64,000 nucleotides of DNA from Vibrio gallicus (GCF_024346875.1 NZ_AP024871.1:1302001-1366000); one strand, 5' to 3'. Positions 26,476 through 37,223 are shown, numbered from the stretch's first letter. Program-made: numbers and translations. Notes: generated from the letters alone by a model not told the origin.

Positions 26476-28053
26476 TCATTGTTTGACAAGCTGCTTCGAA
26501 TTTGGATTTTTATCGTATCCATACACATCATCCCTAAAGTGAATCTTCCCATCATCAACCCATGATGTTTGATAGATAAGATGGACTGGAATTCTGCGTT
26601 TAAGGGGCACTCTTGAATTAGACGAACGCTTTGAGGGTGTGATATTTGACTGTCTAAACCCTTGTGTTTTAGACAGTGTCGAGGCAAATTTTGCCGCATG
26701 CTGCACGCGGATACAGCCAGAACTAAATGCCCTAGAGGGCTTATCAAAAAGATGTTTTGATGGAGTGTCGTGAAGATAAATAGCACGGCGATTTGGGGTG
26801 TTAAATTTATACACTCCTAACGCGTTTTTTGAACCCGACTGCTGTCGCATTCGATATGGAAACGTTTTTGGATTTACCCTTCTCCAATCAATCACATTAT
26901 GATCGATAACCTTAGGATTGCTCCACCCCTTTATCACCTGAATACCGCGGCTACTCAAATATTTGGGGTTATAACGAAGGGATGGAATAATATCTTCACG
27001 CATAATCTTAGGCGGTATGTTCCATGTAGGGTTGAGAACCACAGAGTCCATTTTTATAGATAACATTGGCGTTTTACGAGATTGCTTACCAATGATGACT
27101 CTCGAAGAAAATGCCTTATTGCCCCTGAAGAAATAATCTAGTTCGAAGCTCGGTAGATTAACCAATACCACCGAGTCTCTTTGGGTTGGCCACAACATAG
27201 TTCGCTCTGCATTTAGAGCTAATCTGCGAATCCGCTCTTCGATAGGATAATTCAACCAAGCAATGGTATTTGGTCCAATAACACCATCACTGGATAAGCC
27301 ATGTTGTTTTTGAAATTGCTTAACTATCAATTCCAGATCACGGCTATACCAGTCCTTACTTGTATCCACTTTAGAGACCACTAATCCAGCCAGCGCAAGC
27401 TTACGTAGCAATAGCGCTCTATCGTGTAATACATCCCCAACCCTAACTAGAGAGTTGGCTGAGTAGTCGCTTCCATCTTGTTGTGCCATTTGCAGGTGTT
27501 TAATCGCTAAGCTATACGCCTGATAGGGCTCATTATCTAGACCCAGCGCCCCTAAAAAAGGTGTGAGCTTATTATTGCGCATGGCGCTAATCAGTCGAGC
27601 TTGGTCATCAAGCGTTGGCTGCGGCCAATATTGAGGTATCCCTTGGCCAAACAGCCATGTATCTTTATTTTCCAACAATCGAGAACGATAGCTCAAAATA
27701 ATCAGTAAGGTATCTGTCGCTACCAGATCAAACTTAAAATAATCTTGTTGCTGTCGCAGTCTATTCAACTGCCTAAAACGACGTTCAAATATCGGAGAGA
27801 TCTGTGCAAGTGACAGTATTTCTATGGTGCCGGTTATCAGTAACTGATCTTCCAGTTGCAGCCAAATAAGCTTATGATTTTGTTGGTTATAAATATTTTG
27901 AACCAGTTGAGGATATTGCAATAACTGCCCCAGATCTTGCTCCGGTGTTACCCATCCCAATCTATGTAGCATAGTTTTCTCAGGCGCAGCAGATACTGTC
28001 ACACTAAGCATGACCAACAGTAGAGCTATCAGCGGCAGTTTATATAACCCCAT
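26476..28053 (-). CDS. ldtD: L,D-transpeptidase LdtD (YcbB)
   Basis: The 525-residue protein has an N-terminal signal anchor (about 3-22), a peptidoglycan-binding-like domain around 225-275 (VKQFQKQHGLSSDGVIGPNTIAWL), and a YkuD catalytic domain at the C-terminus. The active site follows the family pattern His-x(n)-Ser-x-Gly-Cys-x-Arg: HDTPSKH... then FSSGCIRVQ. LdtD makes 3-3 crosslinks in peptidoglycan and anchors the stress response of the cell wall. E. coli LdtD is 615 residues, so this copy is shorter in the N-terminal half, as is typical in vibrios. The order ldtD-ycbK-ycbL is conserved. Confidence 0.95.
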   Translation of the reverse strand: MGLYKLPLIALLLVMLSVTVSAAPEKTMLHRLGWVTPEQDLGQLLQYPQLVQNIYNQQNHKLIWLQLEDQLLITGTIEILSLAQISPIFERRFRQLNRLRQQQDYFKFDLVATDTLLIILSYRSRLLENKDTWLFGQGIPQYWPQPTLDDQARLISAMRNNKLTPFLGALGLDNEPYQAYSLAIKHLQMAQQDGSDYSANSLVRVGDVLHDRALLLRKLALAGLVVSKVDTSKDWYSRDLELIVKQFQKQHGLSSDGVIGPNTIAWLNYPIEERIRRLALNAERTMLWPTQRDSVVLVNLPSFELDYFFRGNKAFSSRVIIGKQSRKTPMLSIKMDSVVLNPTWNIPPKIMREDIIPSLRYNPKYLSSRGIQVIKGWSNPKVIDHNVIDWRRVNPKTFPYRMRQQSGSKNALGVYKFNTPNRRAIYLHDTPSKHLFDKPSRAFSSGCIRVQHAAKFASTLSKTQGFRQSNITPSKRSSNSRVPLKRRIPVHLIYQTSWVDDGKIHFRDDVYGYDKNPNSKQLVKQ

Positions 28054-28261
28054 ATCACCTACTTGAAGTACTGAGAAAGTACATCAAGTATGGCAAACAT
28101 AATCAGATTTAACGAATTACAATAACGATCTTACACTTTTCAATTATACGACCAACTTAGGGCTAATTCTTGTTAACACTCGGCTCATTTTTGTGTGGCT
28201 ACACGATACAAAAGCGGGGTTTCGCGCTATTTAATCTGATTTTGTTAGCAAATTAAACCAC

Positions 28262-28287
28262 AAAAAAAGGAAGCCGAGCTTCCTTGT
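28262..28287 (-). terminator. Terminator of ribA
   Basis: AAGGAAGC and GCTTCCTT enclose a CGA loop; on the minus strand the stem is followed by a T run, 29 bases past the ribA stop. Confidence 0.85.
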
Positions 28288-28315
28288 TTGATACTGATAG
28301 CGACAACCGACAAAC

Positions 28316-28912
28316 CTACAGATCCAGATCGTGCTTCCCATGCGCCGCCTTAGCTTTAAGGTAACTTTCGTTGCCGTGTTTCACATGCGCCATGGTATTT
28401 ATAACTTCTACTATTTCTATCCCAAAGTCTTTGAGATCTCGGATTTTCTTGGGGTTATTGGTCACTAAGCGAATCTGTTGTACATCCAAGGCTTTTAGCA
28501 TTTGAGCCGCTTCTTCAAAATCACGCAGATCATCAGCAAATCCTAGATGATTATTCGCTTCGTAGGTATTCATCCCTTCGCTCTGCAAGCGGTACGCATC
28601 TATTTTATTGTATAAGCCAATACCACGCCCTTCTTGGCGAAGATAGAGCAGTATTCCACCCTCTACTGCCATCTTGTTGATGGTCTCATCGAGCTGTTCG
28701 CCACAATCACAACGTGAAGAATGAAACACATCGCCGGTTAGGCACTCCGAGTGCATCCTAACGATAGGGGTAGCTTGTTGACTGTCTGCCGAGTTGAATA
28801 TCAGGGCAACATGCTCTTTATCTGTTTTAAGCCCATGAAATGAAAGCAATTCTGTATCTATATTGCTCTTGATACCAACCTTTAGATTAACTCGCGCTCT
28901 AATCTCTGCCAT
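28316..28912 (-). CDS. ribA: GTP cyclohydrolase II
   Basis: The 198 residues match the length of E. coli RibA (196). The enzyme opens GTP to 2,5-diamino-6-ribosylamino-pyrimidinone phosphate, the first step of riboflavin synthesis. The zinc site is [18 protein letters not shown] (three Cys). The catalytic Tyr/Arg region is [20 protein letters not shown], and [15 protein letters not shown] is also typical. It stands alone with its own terminator. Confidence 0.97.
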   Translation of the reverse strand: MAEIRARVNLKVGIKSNIDTELLSFHGLKTDKEHVALIFNSADSQQATPIVRMHSECLTGDVFHSSRCDCGEQLDETINKMAVEGGILLYLRQEGRGIGLYNKIDAYRLQSEGMNTYEANNHLGFADDLRDFEEAAQMLKALDVQQIRLVTNNPKKIRDLKDFGIEIVEVINTMAHVKHGNESYLKAKAAHGKHDLDL

Positions 28913-28994
28913 TACTGCTCTCTAGTCTTATGCGTCTTATTCTCAAATAGGGGCGATGATACGCAAATTCAAGACCTTGATCCATATCAATTAA

Positions 28995-29021
28995 AAAAGC
29001 CGAGCTAAATGCTCGGCTTTT
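28995..29021 (-). terminator. Terminator of gyrA
   Basis: AAAAGCCGAGC and GCTCGGCTTTT enclose a TAAAT loop. The left A-run gives a T tract on the minus strand, 21 bases past the gyrA stop. Confidence 0.92.
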
Positions 29022-29041
29022 AATCAGTTTATTGCGTAATA

Positions 29042-31657
29042 TTACTCGCCATCAGTATCTGGGTTTGATTGTTGTTCCGAAGAACCCTCTACTGGGCTTT
29101 CTTGTTCAACATCTTCCAACATCTCGGCTTCTTCGACTTCATCGATACGTTGCAGTGCAACAACGTTTTCGTCTTCCGAGGTGCGGATAATGGTAACACC
29201 TTGGGTATTACGCCCCACTTGGCTAACCTCAGCAACACGGCTACGTACTAGAGTTCCGCCGTCAGTGATGACCATAAACTCGTCACCATCTTCCGTTTGA
29301 ACCGCACCGACTACACTGCCATTTCGATCAGAGACTTTGATAGATACAACACCTTGTGTTGCACGACTCTTAGCTGGGTATTCATCAAGTACAGTACGCT
29401 TACCATAGCCATTTTCAGTGATAGTAAGAATGTCGCCATCGTTGTGTGGAACAATTAGCGATACAACCTTATCATCATTAACTAGCTTAATACCGCGAAC
29501 ACCTGCTGCTGTACGACCCATACCACGAACTTGAGATTCGTTGAAGCGAACCACTTTGCCCGCTTTAGAGAACAGCATAATGTCGTTGTCACTGTTAGTG
29601 ATATCAACGCCAATTAGGCTATCTTCATCGCGCAGATTAACTGCAATCAAGCCATTGCTGCGTACGTTGGCAAATTGATCCAGAGACGTTTTCTTAACGG
29701 TACCATCGGCTGTTGCCATAAAGATGAATTTATCATCAGTAAACTCTGACACCGGTAAGATAGCCGTAATACGCTCATTATCTTCTAACGGAAGGATATT
29801 CACGATTGGCTTACCACGAGCTGTACGGCTAGCTAATGGCAATTGGTACACTTTCAAGCGATAGGTCTTACCGCGAGTTGAGAAGCACAGGATATTATCG
29901 TGAGTATTGGCAACTAATAGACGCTCGATGTAATCTTCATCTTTCATCTTAGTCGCGCTCTTACCTTTACCACCACGGCGCTGCGCTTCGTAGTCACTTA
30001 GGATTTGATACTTAACGTAGCCTTCGTGAGAAAGGGTAACAACAACATCTTCTTGTGCAATCAGCTCTTCCAGATCGATATCATGAGAAGCGGCAGTAAT
30101 TTCAGTACGACGAGCATCACCATACCCTTCGCGAATAGCATGAAGCTCTTCTACGATCACTTCCATCAAGCGCTCTGTGCTTGCAAGGATGTGCATTAAT
30201 TCTGCGATTTCTTCTAATAGTCCTCGATATTCATCAAGGATTTTTTCATGTTCTAGACCGGTTAACTTTTGTAGACGCAAATCTAGAATAGCTTGCGCTT
30301 GTTGCTCGGTTAGATAGTACTGGCCGTCACGGATACCGAATTGCTCTTCAAGCCATTCTGGACGTGCAGCATCAGTACCGGCGCGCTCAAGCATGGTCGA
30401 AACTAGACCTAGATCCCAGCCTCTCGCAATCAAACCTTGCTTCGCTTCCGCAGGCGTTGGCGCCTTACGGATAAGCTCGATAATCTCATCTATATTGGCT
30501 AGAGCAAGCGCTAAGCCTTCAAGGATATGAGCACGATCACGCGCTTTGCGTAATTCAAAGATAGTACGACGAGTAACCACTTCACGGCGGTGATCAACAA
30601 ATGCTTTTAGCATTTCTTTAAGGTTGAAGTGTTTAGGTTGGCCTTTATCTAGCGCAACCATATTGATACCAAACGTAGTCTGCAGCTGCGTATGTGCATA
30701 CAGGTTATTTAGAACAACCTCACCCACTGCATCACGCTTGCATTCAATAACAATACGCATGCCATCTTTATCCGACTCATCACGCAGTGCACTAATGCCT
30801 TCAACTTTCTTATCTTTTACCAGCTCTGCAATTTTTTCAATCAAGCGAGCCTTGTTTACCTGGTAAGGGAGCTCAGTAACAATGATGGTTTCACGACCAT
30901 TCTTTGCAACTTCTACACTGCCTTTAGCACGCATATAAACCTTACCACGGCCAGTTTTATAAGCATCGATGATGCCTTTGCGACCATTAATAAGTGCTGC
31001 GGTAGGGAAGTCAGGTCCTGGGATATATTCCATCAACTGGTCGATGGTAATCTCTTCGTTTTCTATAAACGCAAGGCAACCATCGATAACCTCTGTCAGG
31101 TTATGCGGTGGAATGTTGGTTGCCATACCTACAGCGATACCCGACGAACCATTAACTAATAAGTTAGGAACTCGTGTCGGTAGTACAGCAGGGATCTGCT
31201 CAGTACCATCGTAGTTTGGTACATAATCAACGGTGTCTTTTTCAAGGTCTGCTAACAGTTCATGAGCAATCTTAGACATGCGTACTTCGGTGTAACGCAT
31301 TGCCGCGGCGGAGTCACCATCGATAGAACCAAAGTTACCTTGGCCATCAGCAAGCATATAGCGAAGTGCGAACGGTTGAGCCATACGTACGATAGTATCG
31401 TATACAGCACTATCACCATGTGGGTGATATTTACCGATTACGTCCCCTACTACACGGGCAGATTTTTTATACGGTTTATTCCAATCATTACCTAATACAT
31501 TCATCGCGAACAAAACGCGACGGTGCACAGGCTTTAAGCCGTCTCTTACATCCGGCAGTGCACGGCCAACAATAACTGACATAGCATAGTCAAGGTATGA
31601 CCCTCGAAGCTCATCTTCTATATTAACCGGTGTGATCTCTTTTGCTAGATCGCTCAT
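29042..31657 (-). CDS. gyrA: DNA gyrase subunit A
   Basis: The 871-residue protein is the breakage-reunion subunit of gyrase, with the catalytic Tyr122 in MRYTEVRM and the GyrA-box region in the C-terminal beta-pinwheel (QRRGGKGK). The C-terminal tail is acidic ([19 protein letters not shown]). The quinolone-resistance region reads [15 protein letters not shown] with Ser83 and Asp87, and Ala67 is also wild type, so no classical GyrA resistance substitution is present. It is monocistronic, divergent from ubiG. Confidence 0.99.
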   Translation of the reverse strand: MSDLAKEITPVNIEDELRGSYLDYAMSVIVGRALPDVRDGLKPVHRRVLFAMNVLGNDWNKPYKKSARVVGDVIGKYHPHGDSAVYDTIVRMAQPFALRYMLADGQGNFGSIDGDSAAAMRYTEVRMSKIAHELLADLEKDTVDYVPNYDGTEQIPAVLPTRVPNLLVNGSSGIAVGMATNIPPHNLTEVIDGCLAFIENEEITIDQLMEYIPGPDFPTAALINGRKGIIDAYKTGRGKVYMRAKGSVEVAKNGRETIIVTELPYQVNKARLIEKIAELVKDKKVEGISALRDESDKDGMRIVIECKRDAVGEVVLNNLYAHTQLQTTFGINMVALDKGQPKHFNLKEMLKAFVDHRREVVTRRTIFELRKARDRAHILEGLALALANIDEIIELIRKAPTPAEAKQGLIARGWDLGLVSTMLERAGTDAARPEWLEEQFGIRDGQYYLTEQQAQAILDLRLQKLTGLEHEKILDEYRGLLEEIAELMHILASTERLMEVIVEELHAIREGYGDARRTEITAASHDIDLEELIAQEDVVVTLSHEGYVKYQILSDYEAQRRGGKGKSATKMKDEDYIERLLVANTHDNILCFSTRGKTYRLKVYQLPLASRTARGKPIVNILPLEDNERITAILPVSEFTDDKFIFMATADGTVKKTSLDQFANVRSNGLIAVNLRDEDSLIGVDITNSDNDIMLFSKAGKVVRFNESQVRGMGRTAAGVRGIKLVNDDKVVSLIVPHNDGDILTITENGYGKRTVLDEYPAKSRATQGVVSIKVSDRNGSVVGAVQTEDGDEFMVITDGGTLVRSRVAEVSQVGRNTQGVTIIRTSEDENVVALQRIDEVEEAEMLEDVEQESPVEGSSEQQSNPDTDGE

Positions 31658-31968
31658 AGAGCATTATCCCTCGACTGTTAGATCGTCTTTAAAATCCTAT
31701 AAGAATCTAAAAAATATAACACAATTTTACCCACTCTGGCATTACTTTCCTTGGTGATAACCTAGGCTGTGACCTCTCATTGAGTTCAGATGCACATAAA
31801 TTAAACTAATCACCATTATTGGTATGAAAAACAACCATCTTTCTAGTATTGATTTATCGATAATATTGGACAAACTTGCAAGCCAAGCGACAAGTTAAAC
31901 CTTTTGTTACTGCAGGCCATTCTTGAATGGGGTTATAATGCAACAAAATTGCTAACTCAATCGTAGAT
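31658..31968. promoter_or_regulatory. Divergent gyrA-ubiG intergenic region
   Basis: These 311 bases hold no convincing gene. A TATAAT hexamer at 31934-31939, 30 bases before the ubiG ATG, is a plausible -10 element; no good -35 was seen at the right spacing. Promoters for both genes must lie here. The region is AT-rich. Confidence 0.55.
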
Positions 31969-32679
31969 ATGACTCAGGGAAAAAACGTAGACCTCGCCGA
32001 AATCAAAAAATTTGAAGACCTGGCCTCTCGCTGGTGGGACAAGCATGGTGAATTCAAACCTCTCCACCAGATAAACCCTCTTCGCTTACAGTATGTACAA
32101 GACAACGCTCAGGGAATATTTGGTAAAACAATCCTCGACGTTGGTTGTGGTGGCGGGATATTGGCTGAGAGTATGGCCCTTGAAGGTGCCAAAGTCACTG
32201 GGTTGGATATGGGAAAAGAACCCTTAGAAGTCGCAAGACTGCATGCATTAGAGTCTGGAGCCGATGTAAAGTATATCCGCACCACTGTTGAGGAGCATGC
32301 ACACCAAAACCCTGAATCCTATGATGTCGTTACCTGTATGGAAATGATTGAACATGTACCAGATCCGATGTCGGTCATTGCATCTTGCGCAGCCTTGGTC
32401 AAACCCGGTGGCCATGTGTTCTTCTCTACCCTCAATCGTAATCCTAAGTCGTATTTGTTTGCGATAGTCGGTGCAGAAAAAATACTACGTCTACTGCCTG
32501 AGGGCACTCACGACTATGATAAGTTTCTCAAACCGTCTGAACTAATAAAGTTCATTGATAATACCACTTTGCAAGAACAAGGAATTACCGGCATCGGATA
32601 CCAACTGTTAAGCGACAGTTACCGATTATGTAAAAATGTGGATGTGAACTATATAGTACACACTCACAAACCGGCTTAA
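31969..32679 (+). CDS. ubiG: Ubiquinone biosynthesis O-methyltransferase
   Basis: The 236-residue protein (E. coli UbiG: 240) is a SAM-dependent methyltransferase that performs both O-methylations in ubiquinone synthesis. The SAM-binding motif [16 protein letters not shown] is at about 50-65. [13 protein letters not shown] and [17 protein letters not shown] are the family's other landmarks, as is the N-terminal [19 protein letters not shown]. The gyrA-ubiG divergence is the same as in E. coli. Confidence 0.98.
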   Translation: MTQGKNVDLAEIKKFEDLASRWWDKHGEFKPLHQINPLRLQYVQDNAQGIFGKTILDVGCGGGILAESMALEGAKVTGLDMGKEPLEVARLHALESGADVKYIRTTVEEHAHQNPESYDVVTCMEMIEHVPDPMSVIASCAALVKPGGHVFFSTLNRNPKSYLFAIVGAEKILRLLPEGTHDYDKFLKPSELIKFIDNTTLQEQGITGIGYQLLSDSYRLCKNVDVNYIVHTHKPA

Positions 32680-32694
32680 TCTCAACAACATATC

Positions 32695-32718
32695 AGCCCC
32701 TTTTATTGGGGCTTTTTT
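32695..32718 (+). terminator. Rho-independent terminator after ubiG
   Basis: AGCCCC and GGGGCT with a 7-base T/A loop are followed by six T residues, 16 bases past the stop. Confidence 0.92.
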
Positions 32719-32896
32719 CAGCCTGCTGCAGCACGTAACTTTCCCTCACCTCGCTCAAATTCCTTGATAAAGATCAAGTAATTTATTTTTTAGCAAGTAC
32801 AAATTTGATTCATTGACTAGCCTCGAAAAAGTACAAGTCAAATAGGGGTTAAATCGCAAGGTAAGTGATCGCTAACTGAAATATTTAATGCACCTG

Positions 32897-32905
32897 TTAT
32901 CCACA
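32897..32905 (+). promoter_or_regulatory. DnaA box in the nrdA promoter region
   Basis: TTATCCACA is a perfect high-affinity DnaA box, about 190 bases before the nrdA start. E. coli nrdAB is controlled by DnaA through such boxes, so a role in coupling dNTP supply to replication is plausible. Confidence 0.7.
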
Positions 32906-32943
32906 ACATATCATCCCAGCAAAAACTTGAAAACAACCAACAA

Positions 32944-32991
32944 CCGCACTATCTTGTAACGCATTAGAGGTTAACCCCCTACATGTAGTGT
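32944..32991 (+). promoter_or_regulatory. Pair of candidate NrdR boxes upstream of nrdA
   Basis: CCCCTACATGTAGTGT at 32976-32991 fits the NrdR box ACACwAwATaTwGwGt at 12 of 16 positions. A weaker match (10 of 16 allowing W) lies at 32944-32959, exactly 32 bases upstream. NrdR boxes act in pairs about three helical turns apart, so the spacing supports the call. NrdR represses ribonucleotide reductase genes when dATP/ATP is bound. Confidence 0.6.
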
Positions 32992-32994
32992 TTT

Positions 32995-33012
32995 TAGCTT
33001 AAACCTAAGCTA
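32995..33012. promoter_or_regulatory. Inverted repeat between the NrdR site and nrdA
   Basis: TAGCTTAAACCTAAGCTA has perfect 7-base arms around AACC. It directly follows the downstream NrdR-like box and precedes the nrdA start by 85 bases. No regulator is assigned. Confidence 0.4.
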
Positions 33013-33097
33013 GACTTGGATCACAAAGTCACGTAAAAATCATAGCTAATATTGATAAATGTGGCTTTCATCGTTGATGTTATGGATATCTAACAGA

Positions 33098-35377
33098 ATG
33101 AACCAAAATCTTACCGTCACCAAGCGTCAGGGACGCACAGAACCTATCGATCTTGAGAAGATCCACCGCGTGATCACGTGGGCTGCCGAAGGACTCAATA
33201 ACGTCTCTGTTTCTCAGGTAGAACTTAAGTCTCAAATCCAATTCTATGACGGTATCACTACGTCAGATATTCATGAGACCATGATTAAGGCATCTGCTGA
33301 CCTTATCTCAGAAGAAACCCCTGATTATCAATATCTCGCTGCGCGACTTGCTGTGTTCCATTTGCGTAAGAAAGCCTACGGCCAATATGAGCCGCCAACA
33401 TTATTTGATCATGTCTCTAAACTCGTAGACATGGGCAAATATGATAAACACTTGATGGAAGATTATTCTCGTGAAGAGTTTGAGGTACTGAACTCTTACA
33501 TCGACCACAAGCGTGACCTTGATTTCTCATACGCAGCCGTCAAGCAGTTAGAAGGAAAGTACTTTGTACAAAACCGAGTATCTAAAGAAATCTATGAAAG
33601 TGCTCAGTTTCTATACATCTTAGTTGCTGCTTGTCTATTCTCTAAGTATCCACGTGATACCCGTTTAGACTATATTCGTCGTTTCTACGATGCAGTATCA
33701 ACCTTCAAGATATCTCTGCCAACACCAATTATGGCGGGCGTTCGTACCCCTACTCGTCAATTTAGCTCATGTGTATTGATTGAATGTGGAGATAGCCTAG
33801 ATTCTATCAATGCCACCGCAAGTTCTATCGTACGCTATGTCTCTCAGCGCGCTGGTATCGGTATCAATGCCGGGCGTATCCGCGCTTTAGGCTCTGAAAT
33901 CCGTGGCGGCGAAGCCTTCCATACTGGTTGTATCCCGTTTTATAAATACTTCCAGACTTCAGTAAAATGTTGCTCTCAAGGCGGCGTACGTGGCGGTGCA
34001 GCTACTGTGTTCTATCCATTGTGGCATGGCGAAGTTCAAAACCTATTGGTGCTGAAAAACAACCGTGGCGTCGAAGAGAACCGCGTTCGTCATATGGACT
34101 ACGGCGTTCAACTTAATAAGCTAATGTACAGCCGATTAATTGAAGGTGGCAACATCAGCCTGTTTTCTCCATCGGATGTACCTGGCCTATATGATGCTTT
34201 CTTCCAGGATCAAGACGAATTTGAACGTCTATACGCTCAATACGAAGCTGACCCAAGCATTAAAAAAGAGCAAGTTAAAGCGCTGGAATTGTTCAGCATC
34301 TTGATGCAAGAGCGCGCATCAACAGGTCGTATCTATATCCAGAACGTAGACCACTGCAATACGCATAGCCCGTTTGACGCGAGCGTTGCGCCCGTGCGCC
34401 AATCAAATCTCTGTTTAGAGATTGCACTTCCAACTAAACCACTGAACAATGTAGATGACGAGAACGGCGAAATAGCCCTATGTACGCTATCTGCATTTAA
34501 CCTCGGTGCTATTAATGAGTTAGATGATCTCGCAGAACTGTCTGATCTCGTGGTTCGTGCCCTTGACGCCCTACTCGATTATCAAGACTACCCTCTACCA
34601 GCGGCGCGTATCTCGACTATGAATCGTCGCACCTTGGGTGTCGGTGTTATTAACTACGCTTACTATCTCGCTAAGAACGGCGTTAAATATTCTGACGGTA
34701 GTGCAAATGCCTTGACCCATCGCACCTTCGAAGCGATCCAGTATCACCTGTTAAAAGCGTCTGTAAAATTAGCCAAAGAACAAGGGGCATGTCCTTCGTT
34801 CCACGAAACGACATACTCGCAAGGTATCTTGCCTATAGACACCTACAAGAGCTCTATCGATAGTATCGTTGAACAAGAGTTACAGTACGACTGGGAATCA
34901 CTACGTAGTGAAATCAAGCAGCATGGTTTACGCAACTCGACGCTAACTGCGCTAATGCCTTCTGAGACCTCATCTCAGATATCTAACGCAACCAACGGCA
35001 TTGAACCGCCACGAGGTTACGTTTCGGTTAAGGCATCAAAAGATGGCATTCTCAAGCAAGTTGTGCCTGAGTTTACTAAGTACAAACAGAACTACGAACT
35101 GTTGTGGAATATTCCGAATAATAACGGTTATATAAACCTAGTTGGTATCATGCAGAAATTTGTCGATCAATCGATTTCAGCAAACACCAACTACGATCCA
35201 AACAACTATGAAAGCGGTAAGGTTCCTATGAAGCAACTGCTTCGTGACCTATTAACTGCGTATAAGTATGGTGTAAAGACACTCTACTACCACAATACTC
35301 GTGATGGTGCTAAAGATGACCAAAACAGCGTTGTTGTTGAAGAAGACGATTGCGCTGGCGGCGGTTGCAAGATCTAG
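33098..35377 (+). CDS. nrdA: Class Ia ribonucleotide reductase, alpha subunit
   Basis: I chose the ATG at 33098 (MNQNLTVTKRQGRTEPIDLEKIH), which aligns with E. coli NrdA; the longer frame from 33059 adds 13 unrelated residues. The product has 759 residues (E. coli 761). It has an N-terminal ATP-cone, the catalytic barrel with SSCVLIECGDSLDSI, NLCLEIALPT and LCTLSAFNLGAIN, and the C-terminal redox cysteines in CAGGGCKI. With NrdB it reduces ribonucleoside diphosphates to deoxy forms. It heads the nrdA-nrdB-yfaE operon. Confidence 0.99.
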   Translation: MNQNLTVTKRQGRTEPIDLEKIHRVITWAAEGLNNVSVSQVELKSQIQFYDGITTSDIHETMIKASADLISEETPDYQYLAARLAVFHLRKKAYGQYEPPTLFDHVSKLVDMGKYDKHLMEDYSREEFEVLNSYIDHKRDLDFSYAAVKQLEGKYFVQNRVSKEIYESAQFLYILVAACLFSKYPRDTRLDYIRRFYDAVSTFKISLPTPIMAGVRTPTRQFSSCVLIECGDSLDSINATASSIVRYVSQRAGIGINAGRIRALGSEIRGGEAFHTGCIPFYKYFQTSVKCCSQGGVRGGAATVFYPLWHGEVQNLLVLKNNRGVEENRVRHMDYGVQLNKLMYSRLIEGGNISLFSPSDVPGLYDAFFQDQDEFERLYAQYEADPSIKKEQVKALELFSILMQERASTGRIYIQNVDHCNTHSPFDASVAPVRQSNLCLEIALPTKPLNNVDDENGEIALCTLSAFNLGAINELDDLAELSDLVVRALDALLDYQDYPLPAARISTMNRRTLGVGVINYAYYLAKNGVKYSDGSANALTHRTFEAIQYHLLKASVKLAKEQGACPSFHETTYSQGILPIDTYKSSIDSIVEQELQYDWESLRSEIKQHGLRNSTLTALMPSETSSQISNATNGIEPPRGYVSVKASKDGILKQVVPEFTKYKQNYELLWNIPNNNGYINLVGIMQKFVDQSISANTNYDPNNYESGKVPMKQLLRDLLTAYKYGVKTLYYHNTRDGAKDDQNSVVVEEDDCAGGGCKI

Positions 35378-35442
35378 ATTTAAGCTGTGGGAGCAACAGC
35401 TCCCCTATTAACGTGACATTTAAAGGATAATTCGAGGTTCAG

Positions 35443-36576
35443 ATGGCCTATAGCACTTTTACCCAAAATAAAAACGACCAGCTTAAAGAGCCAATGTTTC
35501 TGGGTCAGCCGGTTAACGTTGCTCGTTATGACCAACAAAAGTTTGAAATATTTGAGAAGCTTATTGAAAAGCAATTGTCGTTTTTCTGGCGTCCTGAAGA
35601 AGTGGATGTGTCCAGTGATAGAATCGACTATAACAAGCTTCCAGACCATGAAAAACACATCTTTATCAGTAACTTAAAATATCAAACGCTACTCGACTCA
35701 ATTCAAGGGCGCAGCCCGAATGTGGCACTACTTCCGCTAGTTTCATTGCCAGAATTAGAAACTTGGATTGAAACATGGTCTTTCTCAGAGACGATTCACT
35801 CTCGTTCTTATACCCATATCATACGTAATATTGTGAACGAGCCCTCGGTTGTATTTGATGATATCGTTGAGAACGAACATATTCTTAAGCGTGCCAAAGA
35901 TATCGCACATTATTACGACAAACTGATTGAAATGAGCAACGATTATCATCGCTACGGTGAAGGTCAGCACGACATTAATGGTGAGAGTGTAGATGTCAGC
36001 TTATACGGATTGAAAAAGCAGCTTTATCTATGTTTGATGTCCGTAAATGCCCTTGAAGCCATTCGTTTCTACGTTAGCTTCGCTTGTTCTTTTGCATTTG
36101 CAGAACGCGAACTAATGGAAGGCAATGCCAAAATCATTAAGCTTATCGCTCGTGATGAAGCGCTACACCTTTCTGGTACGCAGCATATGATTAATCTATT
36201 ACGTAATGGTCAAGATGACTTTGCTTTCCTGCAGATTGCTGAAGAGCTAAAAGAACAAAGCATTGCTATCTTCAAAGATGCAGCGGAACAAGAAAAAGAA
36301 TGGGCGGAATACCTGTTTAAAGATGGCTCAATGATCGGTCTAAACAAAGATATTCTGTGCCAGTATGTTGAGTATATTACCAATATTCGAATGCAAGCAG
36401 TTGGACTTCCTTCTGTATATCCAGAAGCAACCAACAACCCGATCCCATGGATCAATGCATGGCTCTCTTCTGACAACGTACAAGTAGCACCTCAAGAGGC
36501 AGAAATCAGCTCTTATCTCGTAGGTCAAATTGACAATGAAATATCGGCTGATGACTTTGAGGATTTCGAGCTGTAA
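35443..36576 (+). CDS. nrdB: Class Ia ribonucleotide reductase, beta subunit
   Basis: The 377 residues match E. coli NrdB (376). It carries the di-iron and tyrosyl-radical site: [35 protein letters not shown] and [17 protein letters not shown]. The acidic tail DDFEDFEL docks to the alpha subunit. It lies 65 bases after nrdA and 2 bases before yfaE. The SD AAAGGA lies shortly before the ATG. Confidence 0.99.
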   Translation: MAYSTFTQNKNDQLKEPMFLGQPVNVARYDQQKFEIFEKLIEKQLSFFWRPEEVDVSSDRIDYNKLPDHEKHIFISNLKYQTLLDSIQGRSPNVALLPLVSLPELETWIETWSFSETIHSRSYTHIIRNIVNEPSVVFDDIVENEHILKRAKDIAHYYDKLIEMSNDYHRYGEGQHDINGESVDVSLYGLKKQLYLCLMSVNALEAIRFYVSFACSFAFAERELMEGNAKIIKLIARDEALHLSGTQHMINLLRNGQDDFAFLQIAEELKEQSIAIFKDAAEQEKEWAEYLFKDGSMIGLNKDILCQYVEYITNIRMQAVGLPSVYPEATNNPIPWINAWLSSDNVQVAPQEAEISSYLVGQIDNEISADDFEDFEL

Positions 36577-36578
36577 CA

Positions 36579-36860
36579 ATGCATAAAGTCACCATTAATA
36601 AAGCAACCCATCTGGTAAATTCTAAAAACTCTACACTTTTAGAATCGATGGAGTTATCTGGTTTAAAACCGGAATATAACTGTCGAGATGGGCACTGTGG
36701 CGCTTGTCGTTGTACGTTAGAACGCGGTGAAGTCGAATACATTGGCTTTGCCATGGCCTACCTTAAACAAGGTGAGATACTTCCCTGTATCTGTCGCGCT
36801 AAAGGTGACGTGAATCTAGAGCAAGTAAATCTGCACAATCGGGTAGAACATGTCTCTTAA
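36579..36860 (+). CDS. yfaE: YfaE-type [2Fe-2S] ferredoxin for NrdB maintenance
   Basis: The 93-residue ferredoxin has the plant-type cluster ligands CRDGHCGACRC and a fourth Cys in LPCICRA. In E. coli, YfaE supplies electrons to restore the diferric-tyrosyl radical cofactor of NrdB. It starts 2 bases after the nrdB stop, so it is co-translated. A strong terminator follows. Confidence 0.96.
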   Translation: MHKVTINKATHLVNSKNSTLLESMELSGLKPEYNCRDGHCGACRCTLERGEVEYIGFAMAYLKQGEILPCICRAKGDVNLEQVNLHNRVEHVS

Positions 36861-36862
36861 AT

Positions 36863-36893
36863 AAAAACGCTCTGCCAAAGGCAGAGCGTTTTT
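36863..36893. terminator. Bidirectional terminator between yfaE and the convergent small gene
   Basis: AAAACGCTCTGCC and GGCAGAGCGTTTT enclose an AAA loop, with T runs available on both strands. Confidence 0.93.
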
Positions 36894-36911
36894 GATTGAG
36901 AAAATCACTGA

Positions 36912-37223
36912 TTAGTATCTTAATTGCTGACGATTAAAGGCATTGGGGCTGTGACATAACATCCAGTGATTATTTTCTAATAGCTTTTCTGCATCTTTTT
37001 CGGATACACACTTGCGTCCTATCATATGCCCATCATCGTCAAATAAAGCTAGGGTATAGTGAGGATTAACGACTTGCTGTGATGCACTAATACCCGCTAA
37101 CACCTCTCGAACGCCACGCCATAACGCGAGCAGGTTAGCTTGCCCCTTATGCCCTACTTCTCCTAATAATACCTGTTCAGTTCCAACTTGGAACCATACC
37201 TCTACCCTGGCATAATTTCGCAT
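36912..37223 (-). CDS. Small protein of unknown function next to the nrd operon
   Basis: The ATG at 37223 has an excellent SD (GGAGGGA five to six bases upstream), so I prefer it to an ATG at 37310; the product is 103 residues. It begins MRNYARVEVWFQVGTEQVLLGEVGH and seems to be an alpha/beta soluble protein with an HYTLALFDDDGHMIGRKCV segment. No signal peptide or known motif is seen, and I cannot assign a family. It is convergent to yfaE across a shared terminator. Confidence 0.65.
   Translation of the reverse strand: MRNYARVEVWFQVGTEQVLLGEVGHKGQANLLALWRGVREVLAGISASQQVVNPHYTLALFDDDGHMIGRKCVSEKDAEKLLENNHWMLCHSPNAFNRQQLRY

Noticed and set aside
28054..28315. Additional small gene between ldtD and ribA
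   Set aside because: The interval has no frame with SD and plausible composition; only the ribA terminator is clear.
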